In this document: in pieces, positions 33,545 through 43,811 of the stretch
Layout of the letters: every line of letters begins with the position of its first letter
Position numbering within the stretch: position 1 is the first letter of the stretch
Origin: Methanosarcina barkeri 3
GTDB taxonomy: Archaea > Halobacteriota > Methanosarcinia > Methanosarcinales > Methanosarcinaceae
Length of the DNA stretch: 64,000 nt
Assembly: GCF_000970305.1 (NCBI RefSeq)
Contig: NZ_CP009517.1
Span: 1,860,001 to 1,924,000, forward strand
Reading direction: 5' to 3'
Made by a program: the position numbers and the translations under genes
Notes under the pieces: model-generated
The model's input: the letters and a program-made list of their open reading frames with translations, nothing else
Databases searched by the model: none
Told to the model about the DNA's origin: nothing

Positions 33545-36172
33545 ATGTCTGCTGAAAATTATACCTTCACTCATGATTATACCTGTACTCCTCCTGAAGT
33601 TCTGGCTCCCGTAGGCGACGAAGAAGCCCTGCTTGCTGCAATTCGAGGAGGAGCGGATGCAGTCTATCTCGGGGTCGGTGAATTCAATGCCCGTCAGGGT
33701 GCAAAGAATTTCACTATTGAGAATCTTGACGAGGCCGTGAAACTGGCACACTCACATGGAGTTCTGGTTTACCTGGCCCTCAATATCCCGATCAAACAAA
33801 AAGAATTGCAGCACGCGCTTGAGATAGTAGACTGCGCATATGCGGTCGGAATCGATGCAGTTATCCTTCAGGACCTTGGGCTTCTCAGGCTTTTAAGTGG
33901 AATCTATCCGGACCTCGAGCTTCATGCAAGCACTCAGATGACTATCCATAATAGAGGAGGAGTCGATTTTGTAGCAGGTCTGGGAGCAAAAAGAGTAATA
34001 GTTTCAAGGGAACTTACCACGGTTGAGGTAAAAGATATAGTAGATCATTCAAACGTAGAAATTGAGGTTTTCGTACATGGAGCTCTTTGTTACTCTTATT
34101 CGGGCAAATGCCTTTTCAGCAGTTTCCTGCACGGCAGGAGCGCAAACAGGGGAGCCTGTGCCCAGCCCTGCCGACGTCGGTACAGATTCGTGGTAAACGG
34201 CAGAGACGTTGACGAAAGACATATTGGAGGCAGTTATCCTATAAGCTGTGCCGAACTCTCCACACTAACAGGGCTTGAGGATATAATAAAAACCGGAGTT
34301 GTAAGCCTAAAAATAGAAGGGCGGATGAAAAAGCCCGAGTACGTTACTGCAAGTGCCGCTGCCTATAAAGCTGCAGTCAAAGGAATCTGCAGCCCGGGAG
34401 AGAACCCGACAAAAGAAGAACTTGAAGCAAGAGAAGCCGAGCTTGCAAAACTCTTTTACAGAGGATTTACAAGAGGCTTCGTACTCGGAGAAAAAGGTGT
34501 ATCTCATCCCAAATACAGTTCAAACTACGGATCATTCCTTGGAAAAGTCATTGATATTTCTCGGTCAAAAGGAAACACAAAACTTACGGTTCGGCTGAAC
34601 CAGGATATCCAGGTAAAAGACGGTATAAGTATTTTCACGCGGGAGAGAATGCTTGGTTCAGCAGTTACAGGTATAATCACAATTTCAGGTGAGCATATAA
34701 AAAGTGCGAAAAAAGGTGAAAAAGTAGGGCTTGAAATCAGTTCGAAGACCGGAAGAGCAGTCCAGAGAGGCGATGAGCTCTACCTCACAACAGACACTCA
34801 GCTCCTCGATGCCCTTCAAAAAACTAAACTGAAAACACTTCCTGTAAGCCTGAAAGTAAGAGCCAGGAAAGGAGAGCGATTTACTGTTGTAATCGGAGAA
34901 GAATGTAAAAAGCCCAGAGAGACCAGGGACAAGAGAAGAGAAAAGACTCTCGTTTTGGAATTTACGGACGATTATATCGTCCAGAAAGCTGAAAAAGCCC
35001 CAACAACGGTCGAACAGATCAGAAAAACAATGGAAAGCCTTGGGGATACTTCCTTTGAGGCCGTTTCTGTTGAGATCGAAGCTGATGAAAACATTTTCAT
35101 TCCGGTTGGTGTGTTGAAAAATGCAAGGAGAAAGGCAGCAGACCTCCTGCTTGAGAAAGTCCTCAGTGGAGATAAGAGAGAGCAAAAACACCCGGATCTT
35201 GAGGACTTCAGTTACCTGTGTAACTCTCAAAACCATAGCAATGAAGTGAATGGCCAGGATAAACAGCCTCCAGCCGTAAGTGAGACTCTCGGTGAGGCTT
35301 CCAGTAAGATAACAGGCAGAAAATTAGCTTCAAAGCGACTCCTTCTTAGTGTTGAAGTAAATAAAAGTTCTTCTCTTTTTGAGGCTGCGTTCGCAGGTGC
35401 AGATATTATTTATATTCCAGTTTCGAGGTTTGAAGAACTTGCTGCGCCAGAAAATGCAGAAAAGCTTGAAGATTTGAAAGCCGAAAGGGTTGAAATTGTT
35501 TTCCGGGTTCCCCTTATAAATCATGATCATGAACTGGATAAACTCAAATCCCTACTGGAAAAAGTTAAAGAGGCAGGCTTCGGAATAACCTGTTCTGAGT
35601 TAGGGGCCGTACAGCTTGCAAAAGAGCTTGCAATACCCTTTACCGCAGGAAAAGAATTCAATATTTTCAACTCTTTTACGGCCAGTACCTTCTACCAGGC
35701 AGGAGCGTACAGAGCAACTCTTTCAAGTGAACTGAACCTGAGCGAAATAAAAAGTATCTGCGAAGCACTTCAAATATGTAAAGGTTCAGGACAGACCGAG
35801 ATTTTTGTTTACGGCAGGGAACTCATGCTAATTACGGAAAATGACCTTTTAAAGCCCCTTGTTGATAGAAGAATTGTAAGAAAGGACAGCGAAGTGCTTC
35901 TTGTTGACCAGGAAGGTTCCGAATTTCCGGTAGAACGCCTGGGGACCCGGACCCTGATTTACAACTCAAAAGTGCTTGATATGCTGAAGTACGTCAAAAA
36001 CCTGAAAGATTACGGTGTGGATGTGCTTCGTCTTGACCTTTCATTCAATACTCAGGCTGAGATAAAAGAGATTATAAAAGCATACAAAGAAGCTCTTACA
36101 GGAAAAGAAAACAGGTTGAAACCTGCAAAGGGAATTGAGTATACTACAGGGCATTATTTTAAGGGAGTTTGA
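33545..36172 (+). CDS. U32 family peptidase / tRNA-rRNA hydroxylation-like protein
   Basis: An 875-residue member of the large U32 group. The N-terminal half is a TIM-barrel-like U32 domain (EVLAPVGDEEALLAAIRGGADAVYLG... to LHASTQMTIHN), with the signature VEVFVHGALCYSYSGKCLFSSFLHGRSANRGACAQPCRR holding the conserved cysteines thought to bind iron-sulfur. A DUF3656-type middle domain (about 370-540) follows, and the C-terminal part resembles a second U32 unit. Bacterial relatives (RlhA, TrhP) hydroxylate RNA, so the name peptidase may mislead. Monocistronic; next gene on the other strand. Confidence 0.88.
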   Translation: MSAENYTFTHDYTCTPPEVLAPVGDEEALLAAIRGGADAVYLGVGEFNARQGAKNFTIENLDEAVKLAHSHGVLVYLALNIPIKQKELQHALEIVDCAYAVGIDAVILQDLGLLRLLSGIYPDLELHASTQMTIHNRGGVDFVAGLGAKRVIVSRELTTVEVKDIVDHSNVEIEVFVHGALCYSYSGKCLFSSFLHGRSANRGACAQPCRRRYRFVVNGRDVDERHIGGSYPISCAELSTLTGLEDIIKTGVVSLKIEGRMKKPEYVTASAAAYKAAVKGICSPGENPTKEELEAREAELAKLFYRGFTRGFVLGEKGVSHPKYSSNYGSFLGKVIDISRSKGNTKLTVRLNQDIQVKDGISIFTRERMLGSAVTGIITISGEHIKSAKKGEKVGLEISSKTGRAVQRGDELYLTTDTQLLDALQKTKLKTLPVSLKVRARKGERFTVVIGEECKKPRETRDKRREKTLVLEFTDDYIVQKAEKAPTTVEQIRKTMESLGDTSFEAVSVEIEADENIFIPVGVLKNARRKAADLLLEKVLSGDKREQKHPDLEDFSYLCNSQNHSNEVNGQDKQPPAVSETLGEASSKITGRKLASKRLLLSVEVNKSSSLFEAAFAGADIIYIPVSRFEELAAPENAEKLEDLKAERVEIVFRVPLINHDHELDKLKSLLEKVKEAGFGITCSELGAVQLAKELAIPFTAGKEFNIFNSFTASTFYQAGAYRATLSSELNLSEIKSICEALQICKGSGQTEIFVYGRELMLITENDLLKPLVDRRIVRKDSEVLLVDQEGSEFPVERLGTRTLIYNSKVLDMLKYVKNLKDYGVDVLRLDLSFNTQAEIKEIIKAYKEALTGKENRLKPAKGIEYTTGHYFKGV

Positions 36173-36438
36173 TAAGATAAAACTCCTTTAAATGAAAAAC
36201 GGCTACTTCCAAATGGAAAAAGATCACTTATAAATTATTATAAAAACTTAAAAAATTATTTTTATGGAAACTTTAAAAACTAAAAGTTGCCTATTTTCCA
36301 GGCAACTGCTAAGCCCGAAGAAATATGCAGAGTCACGATCTGCAAACAGACTTTAAGTTTATTTTTCGGTTCAATTTAAAACGTATCTCGCTTACAATTG
36401 TGTAGTTATAATTGTGTAGTTAGAATTATTAGTCATAA

Positions 36439-36834
36439 TTATTTAGTTACTACTGTTAATCCGACAATTTTCTGTCCAGAGTACCAGACCTTAACCTGGA
36501 AGATGTCAGGGTTAGCAAATGCATTTTGTACGGAGGTTTCAATATTTTCGGATGGGTTGGATAAGTACCTCCAGCCATTACCTGCATAGAGCCAAAGAGA
36601 TCTTGTATTGGAAGAAGGATAGGCCTTCAGTTCAACCCAGTACTTGGTTGCTATGTTATTGGTCACAGCTGTTGTAGACATTGTTTTTCCCAATGTGACT
36701 GGGGCTGTTGATTGCTGACCGCCTGAGAGAGATATTTCCTGACTTTGAGAAGATGCAGCACTCAAGACCGCTGGCATCGCTGCCAGGACTAAACATATCA
36801 CTAAACCTGCTATTATAAGCCGATTTTTCAACAT
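36439..36834 (-). CDS. small secreted protein of unknown function
   Basis: 131 residues with a signal peptide (MLKNRLIIAGLVICLVLAAMPAVLSA), a serine/glutamine-rich linker and a compact C-terminal domain of about 75 residues (YWVELKAYPSSNTRSLWLYAG, then GWRYL and VKVWYSGQKIVGLTVV), likely an all-beta fold. GAGGTG lies about five bases before the ATG. No cysteines in the mature protein. I do not recognise the family. Confidence 0.7.
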   Translation of the reverse strand: MLKNRLIIAGLVICLVLAAMPAVLSAASSQSQEISLSGGQQSTAPVTLGKTMSTTAVTNNIATKYWVELKAYPSSNTRSLWLYAGNGWRYLSNPSENIETSVQNAFANPDIFQVKVWYSGQKIVGLTVVTK

Positions 36835-37602
36835 TTATTACACCTCAAATTAGATTATACTATCAAATTTATTATATTACATATACTATGGTATTTTCGC
36901 ACTCACTGCGCTACAATTTTTAGTTTATTCTCGAGAATCTGCATGTATCAAGAGAAAGATTCTTAAAACAAACCCCGAAAGATGTGTAAAGTACTCTCAA
37001 TACTTACTAACTGTTATATTTATAGTCCCCGTATATGATACTTTTGACAGTATTTCCCAAATTAATTCAATCGTTTTCGGAATTCAGTACATAAGAGCTT
37101 AACAGGTGCTTTCGATCATTTTGAGTCTTTAGATGCTGTTTTTGTAATCAAATCTGCAAATTTTAAACGTGATAATTTTTAATAAAGTAAATGCCATACA
37201 AAGGCGATCTGTATCAACAGATGGTATTACCAGGAGACCGTTTTACTGTGCACAAATTAAAAAATTAGAGAATATAGTAGCAAGTGGAAATTTAGTAAAA
37301 AGAAATCAAAAAAGCAAAGAGTACTGCAACCAGTAAACTGAAGTTTTAAATGGAGTACGCTGTGAAATAACAGCTAAATCACGGATTCTTCAAACCTGTA
37401 ACAATTCGGATACTAGCTCGAAGGCCTATCCGGACTATGCCTGCATCTGGACTCTGCATGTCTTTGGACTATGCCCGTCATCCAGACTATGCCTGTCTTT
37501 CCTGAAATATCTGACAAACAACTCAAGAAGCTATATTATAAATAGTTTTAAATAGTAAAACAGATGCAGTTAAATATATATTCCATAAAAAATAAAATAT
37601 AG
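36835..37602. other. intergenic region
   Basis: 768 bp without a supported gene. Around 37434-37505 a short motif CTATGCCTG/CTATGCCCG is loosely repeated three times about 35 bp apart. Promoters for the divergent small secreted protein and the DUF460 gene must lie here but were not assigned. Confidence 0.45.
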
Positions 37603-39591
37603 ATGCTCATGCAAAAAAGGATTATATATGGAATTGATATTGCTCGGGGTTCTCCCAGGGCAAGGGAACTTCCCAGGTACGCACTTGCTATCCTTAAGGA
37701 CGGGGAAGTTCTTCATCAAAGTATGCTCCGTCGCCAGAAAATCTTTAATATGATCCAGCGAGAAAGGCCGGAGATAATAGCTGTTGATAATATTTTCGAG
37801 CTTGCAGCCGACCGAAGTGAGCTCCTTTCTCTTATGGAAAAACTGCCTGAAGGTGTTAAACTCGTTCAGGTCACAGGTGGGCTGCATCCCGAACCGCTTG
37901 TAAGACTAGCACGGAAACATGGGCTCTCTTTTGATCCCGAAAACCCGAACGATGAAGCCGAAACATGTGCCCGCCTTGCAGATATGGGGGTTGGACATGA
38001 GGTTTCCCTTTTTGAAGATATTACAAAAATTAAAGTCAGTAGAGCCCGTTCCCTGGGAAGAGGAGGTTGGAGCCAGAACCGATACCGCAGGAAGGTACAT
38101 GGAGCTGTGCTGCAAAGGAGCAGGGAAATTGAGAATACCCTGAAAGACCTTTCTCGGGAAAAAGGCATCAGATTCGAAGCCGTAAATGTAAAAGGTTTCG
38201 GAGGCTATGTCAGGTCTGAGTTCACTGTCTATGCAAAGCGTGGAGAGGTACCAATACATCCAATGGCAAGTAACGACGCTCAGGTAAGCGTAAGAAGTGT
38301 TGAACGCGATAAAATTCGATATGTTCCCCTTAAACCGAAGAACCCGAGACGTAAGTTCACAATCGTGGGAATCGATCCCGGAACAACCGTGGGAATAGCA
38401 ATTCTCTCTCTTGAAGGAGAACTTCTTTACTTGAAAAGCTCCAGGGGAATGGCTCCTGACGAAGTGGTCAAACTTATTGCCGAATACGGAAAACCTGCAG
38501 TTATTGCCAGCGACGTGACTCCAATGCCTGGCTCGGTCGAGAAAATTCGAAGAAGCTTCAATGCCGTACCTGCAAGTCCAGGAATTGAGGTTTCTGCCGA
38601 GGAAAAAATAGCGCTTGGAAAGACTTTCGGTTACTCCAATGACCACGAAAGGGATGCACTAACTGCGGCTCTTCTCACTTACCGGAGTTATAAGAATATA
38701 TTTACCAGGATTGAAAAGAAAGCTCCGCAGAATGCCGATCTTGAATTGATAAAGCTTCATGTAATTCGTGGAGCTTCAATAGAAGCTGCAATCGAAAAAG
38801 TTCGGGCTTCAGCTGAGCCTGAAAAATCGAGGCAAAGAGAACACGCTGAAAAGCCGGAAGACAGAGCAGTTGACGAGTCTCTCCTAAAAGTAAGAGAAAC
38901 GGTTCAGAGGCAGAGCGAGCAGATCCAGAACCTTCAGGAATATCTCGAGGAACTGAAGAAAGAACTGCTTGCAAAAGACAGGAAAATCTCAAAGCTTGAG
39001 TCAAGACTGAACAGTTTCAAAAAGGAAGCTTACAGCGAAATCCGAAAATCAAAAGAAATTAAAATCAGGGACGAAACAATTGAAAGCCTGAAGAAAGAAG
39101 TCAGCCATAAAAACAAAACCGTAAAGGAGCTCCGGCGCAGAAGCAACAAGCTGCGTAAAATTCAGAAAATGGAGGTCCGTGGCGAAGGTACGGCTGTCAA
39201 AGTTATTGCTGCTTTTACGAAGGAGTCCATTGCCGAAACAAAGGAAAAATACGGACTTAAGACAGGCGATGTAGTTTTCCTTGAAAATCCAAGCGGAGGC
39301 GGAACTGCAACCGCTCAGATCCTTGTGGAAGCCGGAGTCTGTGCCGTACTCATCCCTGAGGATATTTCGCACGCAGCCGAGGAAACCTTTTTCAAAGGCG
39401 ATGTACCGGTCTTAAAGAATATTCCACTTGAAAGAGCTGAAGACTTTGCAATGGCCGAACCGGAAACTCTTAAAGCTGCAATTGCAACCTGGGAAAAAGA
39501 AGCCGATGAAAAACGCCACAAAGCCAAGGAGGACGAACTGCAGAGCCTCTTTGATGAATATAGGAGTGAAAGACGCAGGGGCCTGGTTTAA
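37603..39591 (+). CDS. DUF460 RNase H-like nuclease family protein
   Basis: 662 residues, COG2433/DUF460. The N-terminal part begins IYGIDIARGSPRARELPRYALAILKDG, and a second RNase H/YqgF-like core starts at about 245 with FTIVGIDPGTTVGIAILSLEG; acidic residues expected for such a fold (DP, ASDVTP, ERDALTAAL) are present. Residues about 425-525 form a coiled coil. The C-terminal domain includes KVIAAFTKESIAETKEKYG and LENPSGGG. Predicted nuclease or Holliday-junction-like activity; no experiment known to me. ATG 37603 has no strong ribosome-binding site; ATG 37609 is an equal candidate. Confidence 0.85.
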   Translation: MLMQKRIIYGIDIARGSPRARELPRYALAILKDGEVLHQSMLRRQKIFNMIQRERPEIIAVDNIFELAADRSELLSLMEKLPEGVKLVQVTGGLHPEPLVRLARKHGLSFDPENPNDEAETCARLADMGVGHEVSLFEDITKIKVSRARSLGRGGWSQNRYRRKVHGAVLQRSREIENTLKDLSREKGIRFEAVNVKGFGGYVRSEFTVYAKRGEVPIHPMASNDAQVSVRSVERDKIRYVPLKPKNPRRKFTIVGIDPGTTVGIAILSLEGELLYLKSSRGMAPDEVVKLIAEYGKPAVIASDVTPMPGSVEKIRRSFNAVPASPGIEVSAEEKIALGKTFGYSNDHERDALTAALLTYRSYKNIFTRIEKKAPQNADLELIKLHVIRGASIEAAIEKVRASAEPEKSRQREHAEKPEDRAVDESLLKVRETVQRQSEQIQNLQEYLEELKKELLAKDRKISKLESRLNSFKKEAYSEIRKSKEIKIRDETIESLKKEVSHKNKTVKELRRRSNKLRKIQKMEVRGEGTAVKVIAAFTKESIAETKEKYGLKTGDVVFLENPSGGGTATAQILVEAGVCAVLIPEDISHAAEETFFKGDVPVLKNIPLERAEDFAMAEPETLKAAIATWEKEADEKRHKAKEDELQSLFDEYRSERRRGLV

Positions 39592-39705
39592 AAAAGTCCT
39601 TAAAATTTCATGTCTGCCTCAGTCTTGCTTGCATATCACTTCCTCCCCCAGGGAGGTAACTCGGGAGCACCTCTTTTTTAAGCAATAAATCCTATCTGAA
39701 TCAAT

Positions 39706-40479
39706 ATGCCAGATACCATAAAAGAACCTGCTAAAAAACCTGATAAAAAAACAGTCAGATCTCCGATTAAAGAACATTTCCAGCTTAAGGAAACTATAGT
39801 TACCATTGCAGCCGACAAGCAGGAACATATTGAAGCTGCAAAAGAAGCAATTCACATTCATAGGGCAGCTCTTGAGACTTACATTCTTTCGGACTCTTAT
39901 TTTCAGCTCACTCTCGAACCTTACGAATGTCCGGAAAATGCTCCTGAAATTGTAAAAAGGATGGTAAAAGCAGGAAACACTATGGGCATAGGGCCAATGA
40001 GTGCGGTTGCAGGCACAATTTCGGCTCTTGCAGTGGAAGCAATGGTTAAAGCAGGAGCAAAATATGCTATTGTTGACAACGGCGGAGATATCGCACTCAT
40101 CAATGACAGACCTGTTGTGGTTGGGATCTATGCAGGACAGTCTCCAATTAAAAACCTGGGACTGGTATTCGAACCCAGAGACTCGATTACAGGTGTATGC
40201 ACCTCAGCAGGGACAGTTGGCCCTTCAATCAGCTTCGGAATAGCGGATGCAGCTGCAATATTTTCGGACGACGTTTCTCTGGCGGATGCAGCTGCAACGG
40301 CTCTTGGAAACGAAGTAGGTATAGGAAAGAAATCTGTAGAGGCTTCTTTTAAAACCGTGAAGGAAATTCCAGGAATAAAAGGGGCACTTGTAATCCAGGG
40401 AGAATATATTGGTATGTGGGGACAGGTACCAAAGATTACAAGGGCAGATGTCAGGTATGAGTATATAACCAAAGCGTGA
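39706..40479 (+). CDS. UPF0280 (ApbE-related) family protein
   Basis: A 257-residue soluble protein of UPF0280, related to the ApbE flavin transferase fold. Typical stretches are [48 protein letters not shown] and [23 protein letters not shown]. The VDNGGD acidic motif is the equivalent of the metal/flavin-binding region of ApbE. It is widely conserved in methanogens, and the precise role is unknown. It follows the DUF460 gene by 115 bp on the same strand; co-transcription is possible. Confidence 0.88.
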   Translation: MPDTIKEPAKKPDKKTVRSPIKEHFQLKETIVTIAADKQEHIEAAKEAIHIHRAALETYILSDSYFQLTLEPYECPENAPEIVKRMVKAGNTMGIGPMSAVAGTISALAVEAMVKAGAKYAIVDNGGDIALINDRPVVVGIYAGQSPIKNLGLVFEPRDSITGVCTSAGTVGPSISFGIADAAAIFSDDVSLADAAATALGNEVGIGKKSVEASFKTVKEIPGIKGALVIQGEYIGMWGQVPKITRADVRYEYITKA

Positions 40480-40734
40480 TTGTCAGGAATTGATATCTGG
40501 TGTTCTCTTTTTATAACTGACATTCTTCTAATATTTAACTGGTATTATATTTAGAAATTGTGTCTTTTAGAGAAATATTAATATGTATTTCGCAACATAA
40601 CCACGTAACACAATTACAGATTAGACAAATGATTTTAGAGCTACTTCCGGAACTGATTTTGAACTGAGTCGGTCATCCTGGAAAAAATATAGTTAGACGA
40701 CTTGCAATTGCTAAAACCACAGGGAGGAAAATAA

Positions 40735-41304
40735 ATGTCCAAGAAAATCCTGATCTTAACAGGCGATTGTGCCGAGGACTATGAGGTGAAAGTACCCCAA
40801 CAGTCACTCCAGATGCTGGGCTACCAGGTAGATATAGCGGCACCAAACAAAAAAATTGGGGATATGTTGCAACTGGTAGTGCACGACTTCACCACGCTCG
40901 ATACCTATATCGAGCTCCCTGGGCATCGTATCCAGGTAGATGTTTCCGTAGCTGAAGTAAATGCGGATGATTATGCAGGTCTGGTCGTTCCGGGTGGAAG
41001 AGCCCCTGAATACATCCGTATGTATGATGAGACAATTAAACTTGTACAGGATTTCTTTGAGGCTGGCAAGCCTGTAGCAGTCATTTGCCACGGACTGCAG
41101 CTTTTGGCAGCGGCTAAAGTCCTGGAAGGCTACAAGGTAACATCATACCCGGCATGTGCTCCGGAATGCAGGTTAACCGGTGCTGATTGGGAATCGAAAC
41201 CTGTAGTTACAGACAAAAACCTGGTAACAGCTCAAGCATGGCCAAATCACCCAGCCTGGTTAAGAGCTTTTGTTGAATTGCTCGGTGCAAATATAAGCAT
41301 TTAA
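40735..41304 (+). CDS. DJ-1/PfpI family protein
   Basis: A 189-residue class I glutamine amidotransferase-like protein. KILILTGDCAEDYEV gives the N-terminal glutamate; VVPGGRAPEYIR precedes the helix; and AVICHGLQLLAAAKVLEG holds the nucleophile-elbow Cys-His. Relatives act as proteases, glyoxalases or deglycases. GGGAGGAAA lies before the ATG. Monocistronic by spacing (255 and 360 bp gaps). Confidence 0.93.
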   Translation: MSKKILILTGDCAEDYEVKVPQQSLQMLGYQVDIAAPNKKIGDMLQLVVHDFTTLDTYIELPGHRIQVDVSVAEVNADDYAGLVVPGGRAPEYIRMYDETIKLVQDFFEAGKPVAVICHGLQLLAAAKVLEGYKVTSYPACAPECRLTGADWESKPVVTDKNLVTAQAWPNHPAWLRAFVELLGANISI

Positions 41305-41668
41305 GGAAAGCATGCAGGAGTTTCTTTGCAGGACGGATTTATCCAAATTCCATCCTCAAATCCGATAAAGCAAGACTAAAAGTTCACATGAATTTTGACC
41401 CTATCTGAATATCGAGTCAAACATATTCAGGGACTTAGAAGTCAAATGCCTCCATAGACTTAGAGCCTATCATAAAATTAGAGATTAACTATACCTTGAC
41501 AAGGGTAGTTTAAATAACTTGAGCAGGTATTCAATATTAAGATACTCAATATTATACTCAATATTATACTCAATATTGTACTCAATATTGTACTCAATAT
41601 TATACTCAATATTATAGACTTTTACAGACTTTGTATTTTTACAGTTCTCTTTGACTTTTCGGACACTC
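41305..41668. other. convergent intergenic space
   Basis: 364 bp between the converging DJ-1 and ProC-like genes. Apart from the 12-bp minisatellite and T-rich DNA suited to termination, nothing was recognised. The ORF at 41485-41739 only translates the repeat (YNIE units). Confidence 0.6.
41543..41614. repeat. 12-bp minisatellite, six copies
   Basis: TACTCAATATTA/TACTCAATATTG units at 41543, 41555, 41567, 41579, 41591 and 41603, with a degenerate extra copy just before. Each unit contains the palindrome AATATT. Confidence 0.93.
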
Positions 41669-42511
41669 TTAATCATTATTCTTATCGTCACCAGTTGATG
41701 CAAACCTGGCAAAGGTAGAAATTTCTTTGCTCTTTGCAATACCCTTTCTTAATGAGTCCAAAAATGTGTCTCCAGAGTTTAAGCTATTAACTATTGCTTC
41801 CGTTATCCCGCCCTTTGTACTCATATGCTCTATATAACTCATCTGGGACCTCTCAGAATCAAAAACAGGTAGAACATCTTTAGCCCAGTTATAAATCTCT
41901 CTAAAATCAGAATATTCGTTTCCAATTATTTCTATCGAATTTTCGATATTTAGCCCTTTTTTATTTGCAATAAGAAGAGCTGCTGGAAGACATACTCCCA
42001 CTGTAAAAACATGTATACTTTCCTCATCTTGCAATTCATGAACCTTTAAACTCAAAAATGAAAGGATATTTATTAAAGTGTCATTTTGAGGGTAAACTGC
42101 TACAATACCTTTCTTCCTTTTTATTGTATCCGGTCCACTTGTCATTATCCTGAATACATTAATGCCTAATGCTCCTTCCATTGAAGCTAGCGAAATGCCA
42201 GCCATGCAGGAGACCACAAGGGAATTATTTGTAAAAGGAAGGTCCTTAAGCTCCTTAAGGGACTGAGGTTTAATGGCAATAAATATAATTGTTGATTTCT
42301 GGCATATGACCTTGTTATCTGTAATGTTTCCGATTAAACCTGCTTTTTTTATGCTTTCAAAAGTTGAAGGCTTTCCTCCATAAGAAATCATAAGCTTTTC
42401 TTTGGGAAATCCATGTTCGATAAATGTCTCCGCAAGGGTTCTTCCAAGAAATCCGGCTCCAATTATGCCTATTGTCTCATTGGCTAGAAGATCATTACTT
42501 TTCAGTACCAT
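41669..42511 (-). CDS. pyrroline-5-carboxylate reductase-like oxidoreductase
   Basis: 280 residues. The N-terminal Rossmann fold has GIIGAGFLGRTLAETF for NADP and IIFIAIKPQSLKEL, typical of ProC, followed by VVSCMAGISLASMEGALG and a GVAVYP-like GIVAVYPQND. The C-terminal dimerisation domain is less conserved than in true ProC: the usual SGSGPAY region reads TVGVCLPAALLIAN, and the catalytic-loop TKGGITEAIVN motif is kept (as ProC SPGGTT). It may therefore act on a related imine or be a divergent ProC. AAAGGAGAT stands seven bases before the ATG. No other proline genes adjoin. Confidence 0.75.
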   Translation of the reverse strand: MVLKSNDLLANETIGIIGAGFLGRTLAETFIEHGFPKEKLMISYGGKPSTFESIKKAGLIGNITDNKVICQKSTIIFIAIKPQSLKELKDLPFTNNSLVVSCMAGISLASMEGALGINVFRIMTSGPDTIKRKKGIVAVYPQNDTLINILSFLSLKVHELQDEESIHVFTVGVCLPAALLIANKKGLNIENSIEIIGNEYSDFREIYNWAKDVLPVFDSERSQMSYIEHMSTKGGITEAIVNSLNSGDTFLDSLRKGIAKSKEISTFARFASTGDDKNND

Positions 42512-43196
42512 ACAGATAATCTCCTTTAATACGTATCTGAGAAGTAAGAATTAACATGTCGTGTTCTGCATAGTCTGCTGGAGCTGAAAAACTAATAAGC
42601 TTGAAGCTAATTGAAAAAGATACATATCTCCTGAGAATATACATGATCCTTTATTTAAATTCTCCAGGCTTATTCAGTGACTTAAATCCATTTTTGCTCT
42701 TAAAGAGGAGTGGAGGAGTGGAGTTCGGATTTATCCTGAGTACATTTTTTAGAAACGTTTAAACTTAGAAATTTAGATTAAGTTTGATTAGTTTAGATTA
42801 AGTTTGATTAGTTTTGATACTTTACTTTTGGAGAGGGTGACTGTCGGGAAATTAAGACATATTATTAATAATCGGGGCAAAAGTCTCAAGTTACCCGGAA
42901 ATAAGAGAAATAAATTAAATTCTTGGCCTTACTTTTAAAAAGTTGAAAATTCTCGTACATATATTTTTCCGGCAAAATTGGAAAAAATTCGGTTGAAATT
43001 CGCCACGGAAGAAATAATTTTACCCTAAATATATAGGAATTACGGAAGAAAATATATTCTCACCATAAACTATTTATAGAATAGCTGGAATTAGAGGGTT
43101 GCACTGGTGTGAAAGGTGCTCCCTGAGGCAGCGGGGCAGCAGGGCAGCGTAAGAGAATCACCGTGTAAAAAGTAAAGTGAAGGAAGAAAAGTAACT
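42512..43196. other. intergenic region upstream of tRNA-Lys
   Basis: 685 bp without a gene. There is a TTAGATTAAGTTTGATTAG direct repeat near 42772-42810. A TATA-like AACTATTTATAGAATAG at about 43067 and a GC-rich run with GCAGCGGGGCAGCAGGGCAGC-like repeats (43120-43149) precede the tRNA and probably form its promoter and leader. Confidence 0.5.
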
Positions 43197-43270
43197 GGGC
43201 CCGTAGCTCAGTCAGGCAGAGCGACTGGCTTTTAACCAGTCGGCCTAGGGTTCAAATCCCTACGGGCCCG
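43197..43270 (+). tRNA. tRNA-Lys (UUU)
   Basis: Acceptor GGGCCCG pairs with CGGGCCC; D arm GCTC...GAGC; anticodon stem ACTGG/CCAGT around loop CTTTTAA with anticodon TTT at 43231-43233; T arm TAGGG-TTCAAAT-CCCTA; discriminator G. CCA is not encoded. No intron. It lies 94 bp upstream of rpoH. Confidence 0.97.
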
Positions 43271-43364
43271 CTATGTTCTATATAATACATCCGGTGGAAA
43301 GGCCATCCACGAGAAAGATAAGTTTGATAAATTTTTTGAATACTTTGTTTTTGGAGGAAAGGAT

Positions 43365-43601
43365 TTGACAAAATTCAGCCTGCTCGACCATGAGTCGGTC
43401 CCTAAACATGAAATCATGCCTGAAGGCGAGTTAAAGTCTGTTTTAAGCAAGTATTCCATTGAAAAGGAGCAACTTCCGAAAATCAAAGTGCAAGATCCTG
43501 TTTGTAAAGAAATCGGAGCTGTTGCCGGAGACGTAGTGAAAATCACAAGAAAAAGTCAAACTGCAGGGGAGGCAGAGTATTATAGACTTGTGATCGAGTA
43601 A
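43365..43601 (+). CDS. rpoH: RNA polymerase subunit H
   Basis: A 78-residue archaeal RpoH (the equivalent of the C-terminal domain of eukaryotic Rpb5). It shows KFSLLDHESVPKHEIM, LSKYSIEKEQLPKIKVQDPVCKEIGA and GDVVKITRKSQTAGEAEYYRLV, all typical, at normal length. The start is a TTG with GGAGGAAAGGA directly upstream. It is the first gene of the RNA polymerase/translation cluster. Confidence 0.96.
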   Translation: MTKFSLLDHESVPKHEIMPEGELKSVLSKYSIEKEQLPKIKVQDPVCKEIGAVAGDVVKITRKSQTAGEAEYYRLVIE

Positions 43602-43811
43602 GCGGAGGGGAGTAAACCGCTTTCACGACCATATTTTCTTCACGGAATGCCTTTTTGAATTCCAGCACTATCGTATGGCAAAACTCAACAGTTGCACATC
43701 GATCCAAGGATCAGAATCTCTTGATTTTCATTCTAATAAAGCAAAGAGGGTGCTATCATCGCATTAGAAACAAGTATACTGGCGCAGGCTTATTTTACAC
43801 GGGACAAGATA

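Noticed and set aside
41485..41739. 84-codon minus-strand ORF with repeated YNIE
   Set aside because: Pure translation of a 12-bp minisatellite overlapping the ProC-like gene end.
42834..43196. A second tRNA or small RNA in the GC-rich run before tRNA-Lys
   Set aside because: The GCAGCGGGGCAGCAGGGC stretch does not fold into a cloverleaf and has no T-arm; left as leader DNA.
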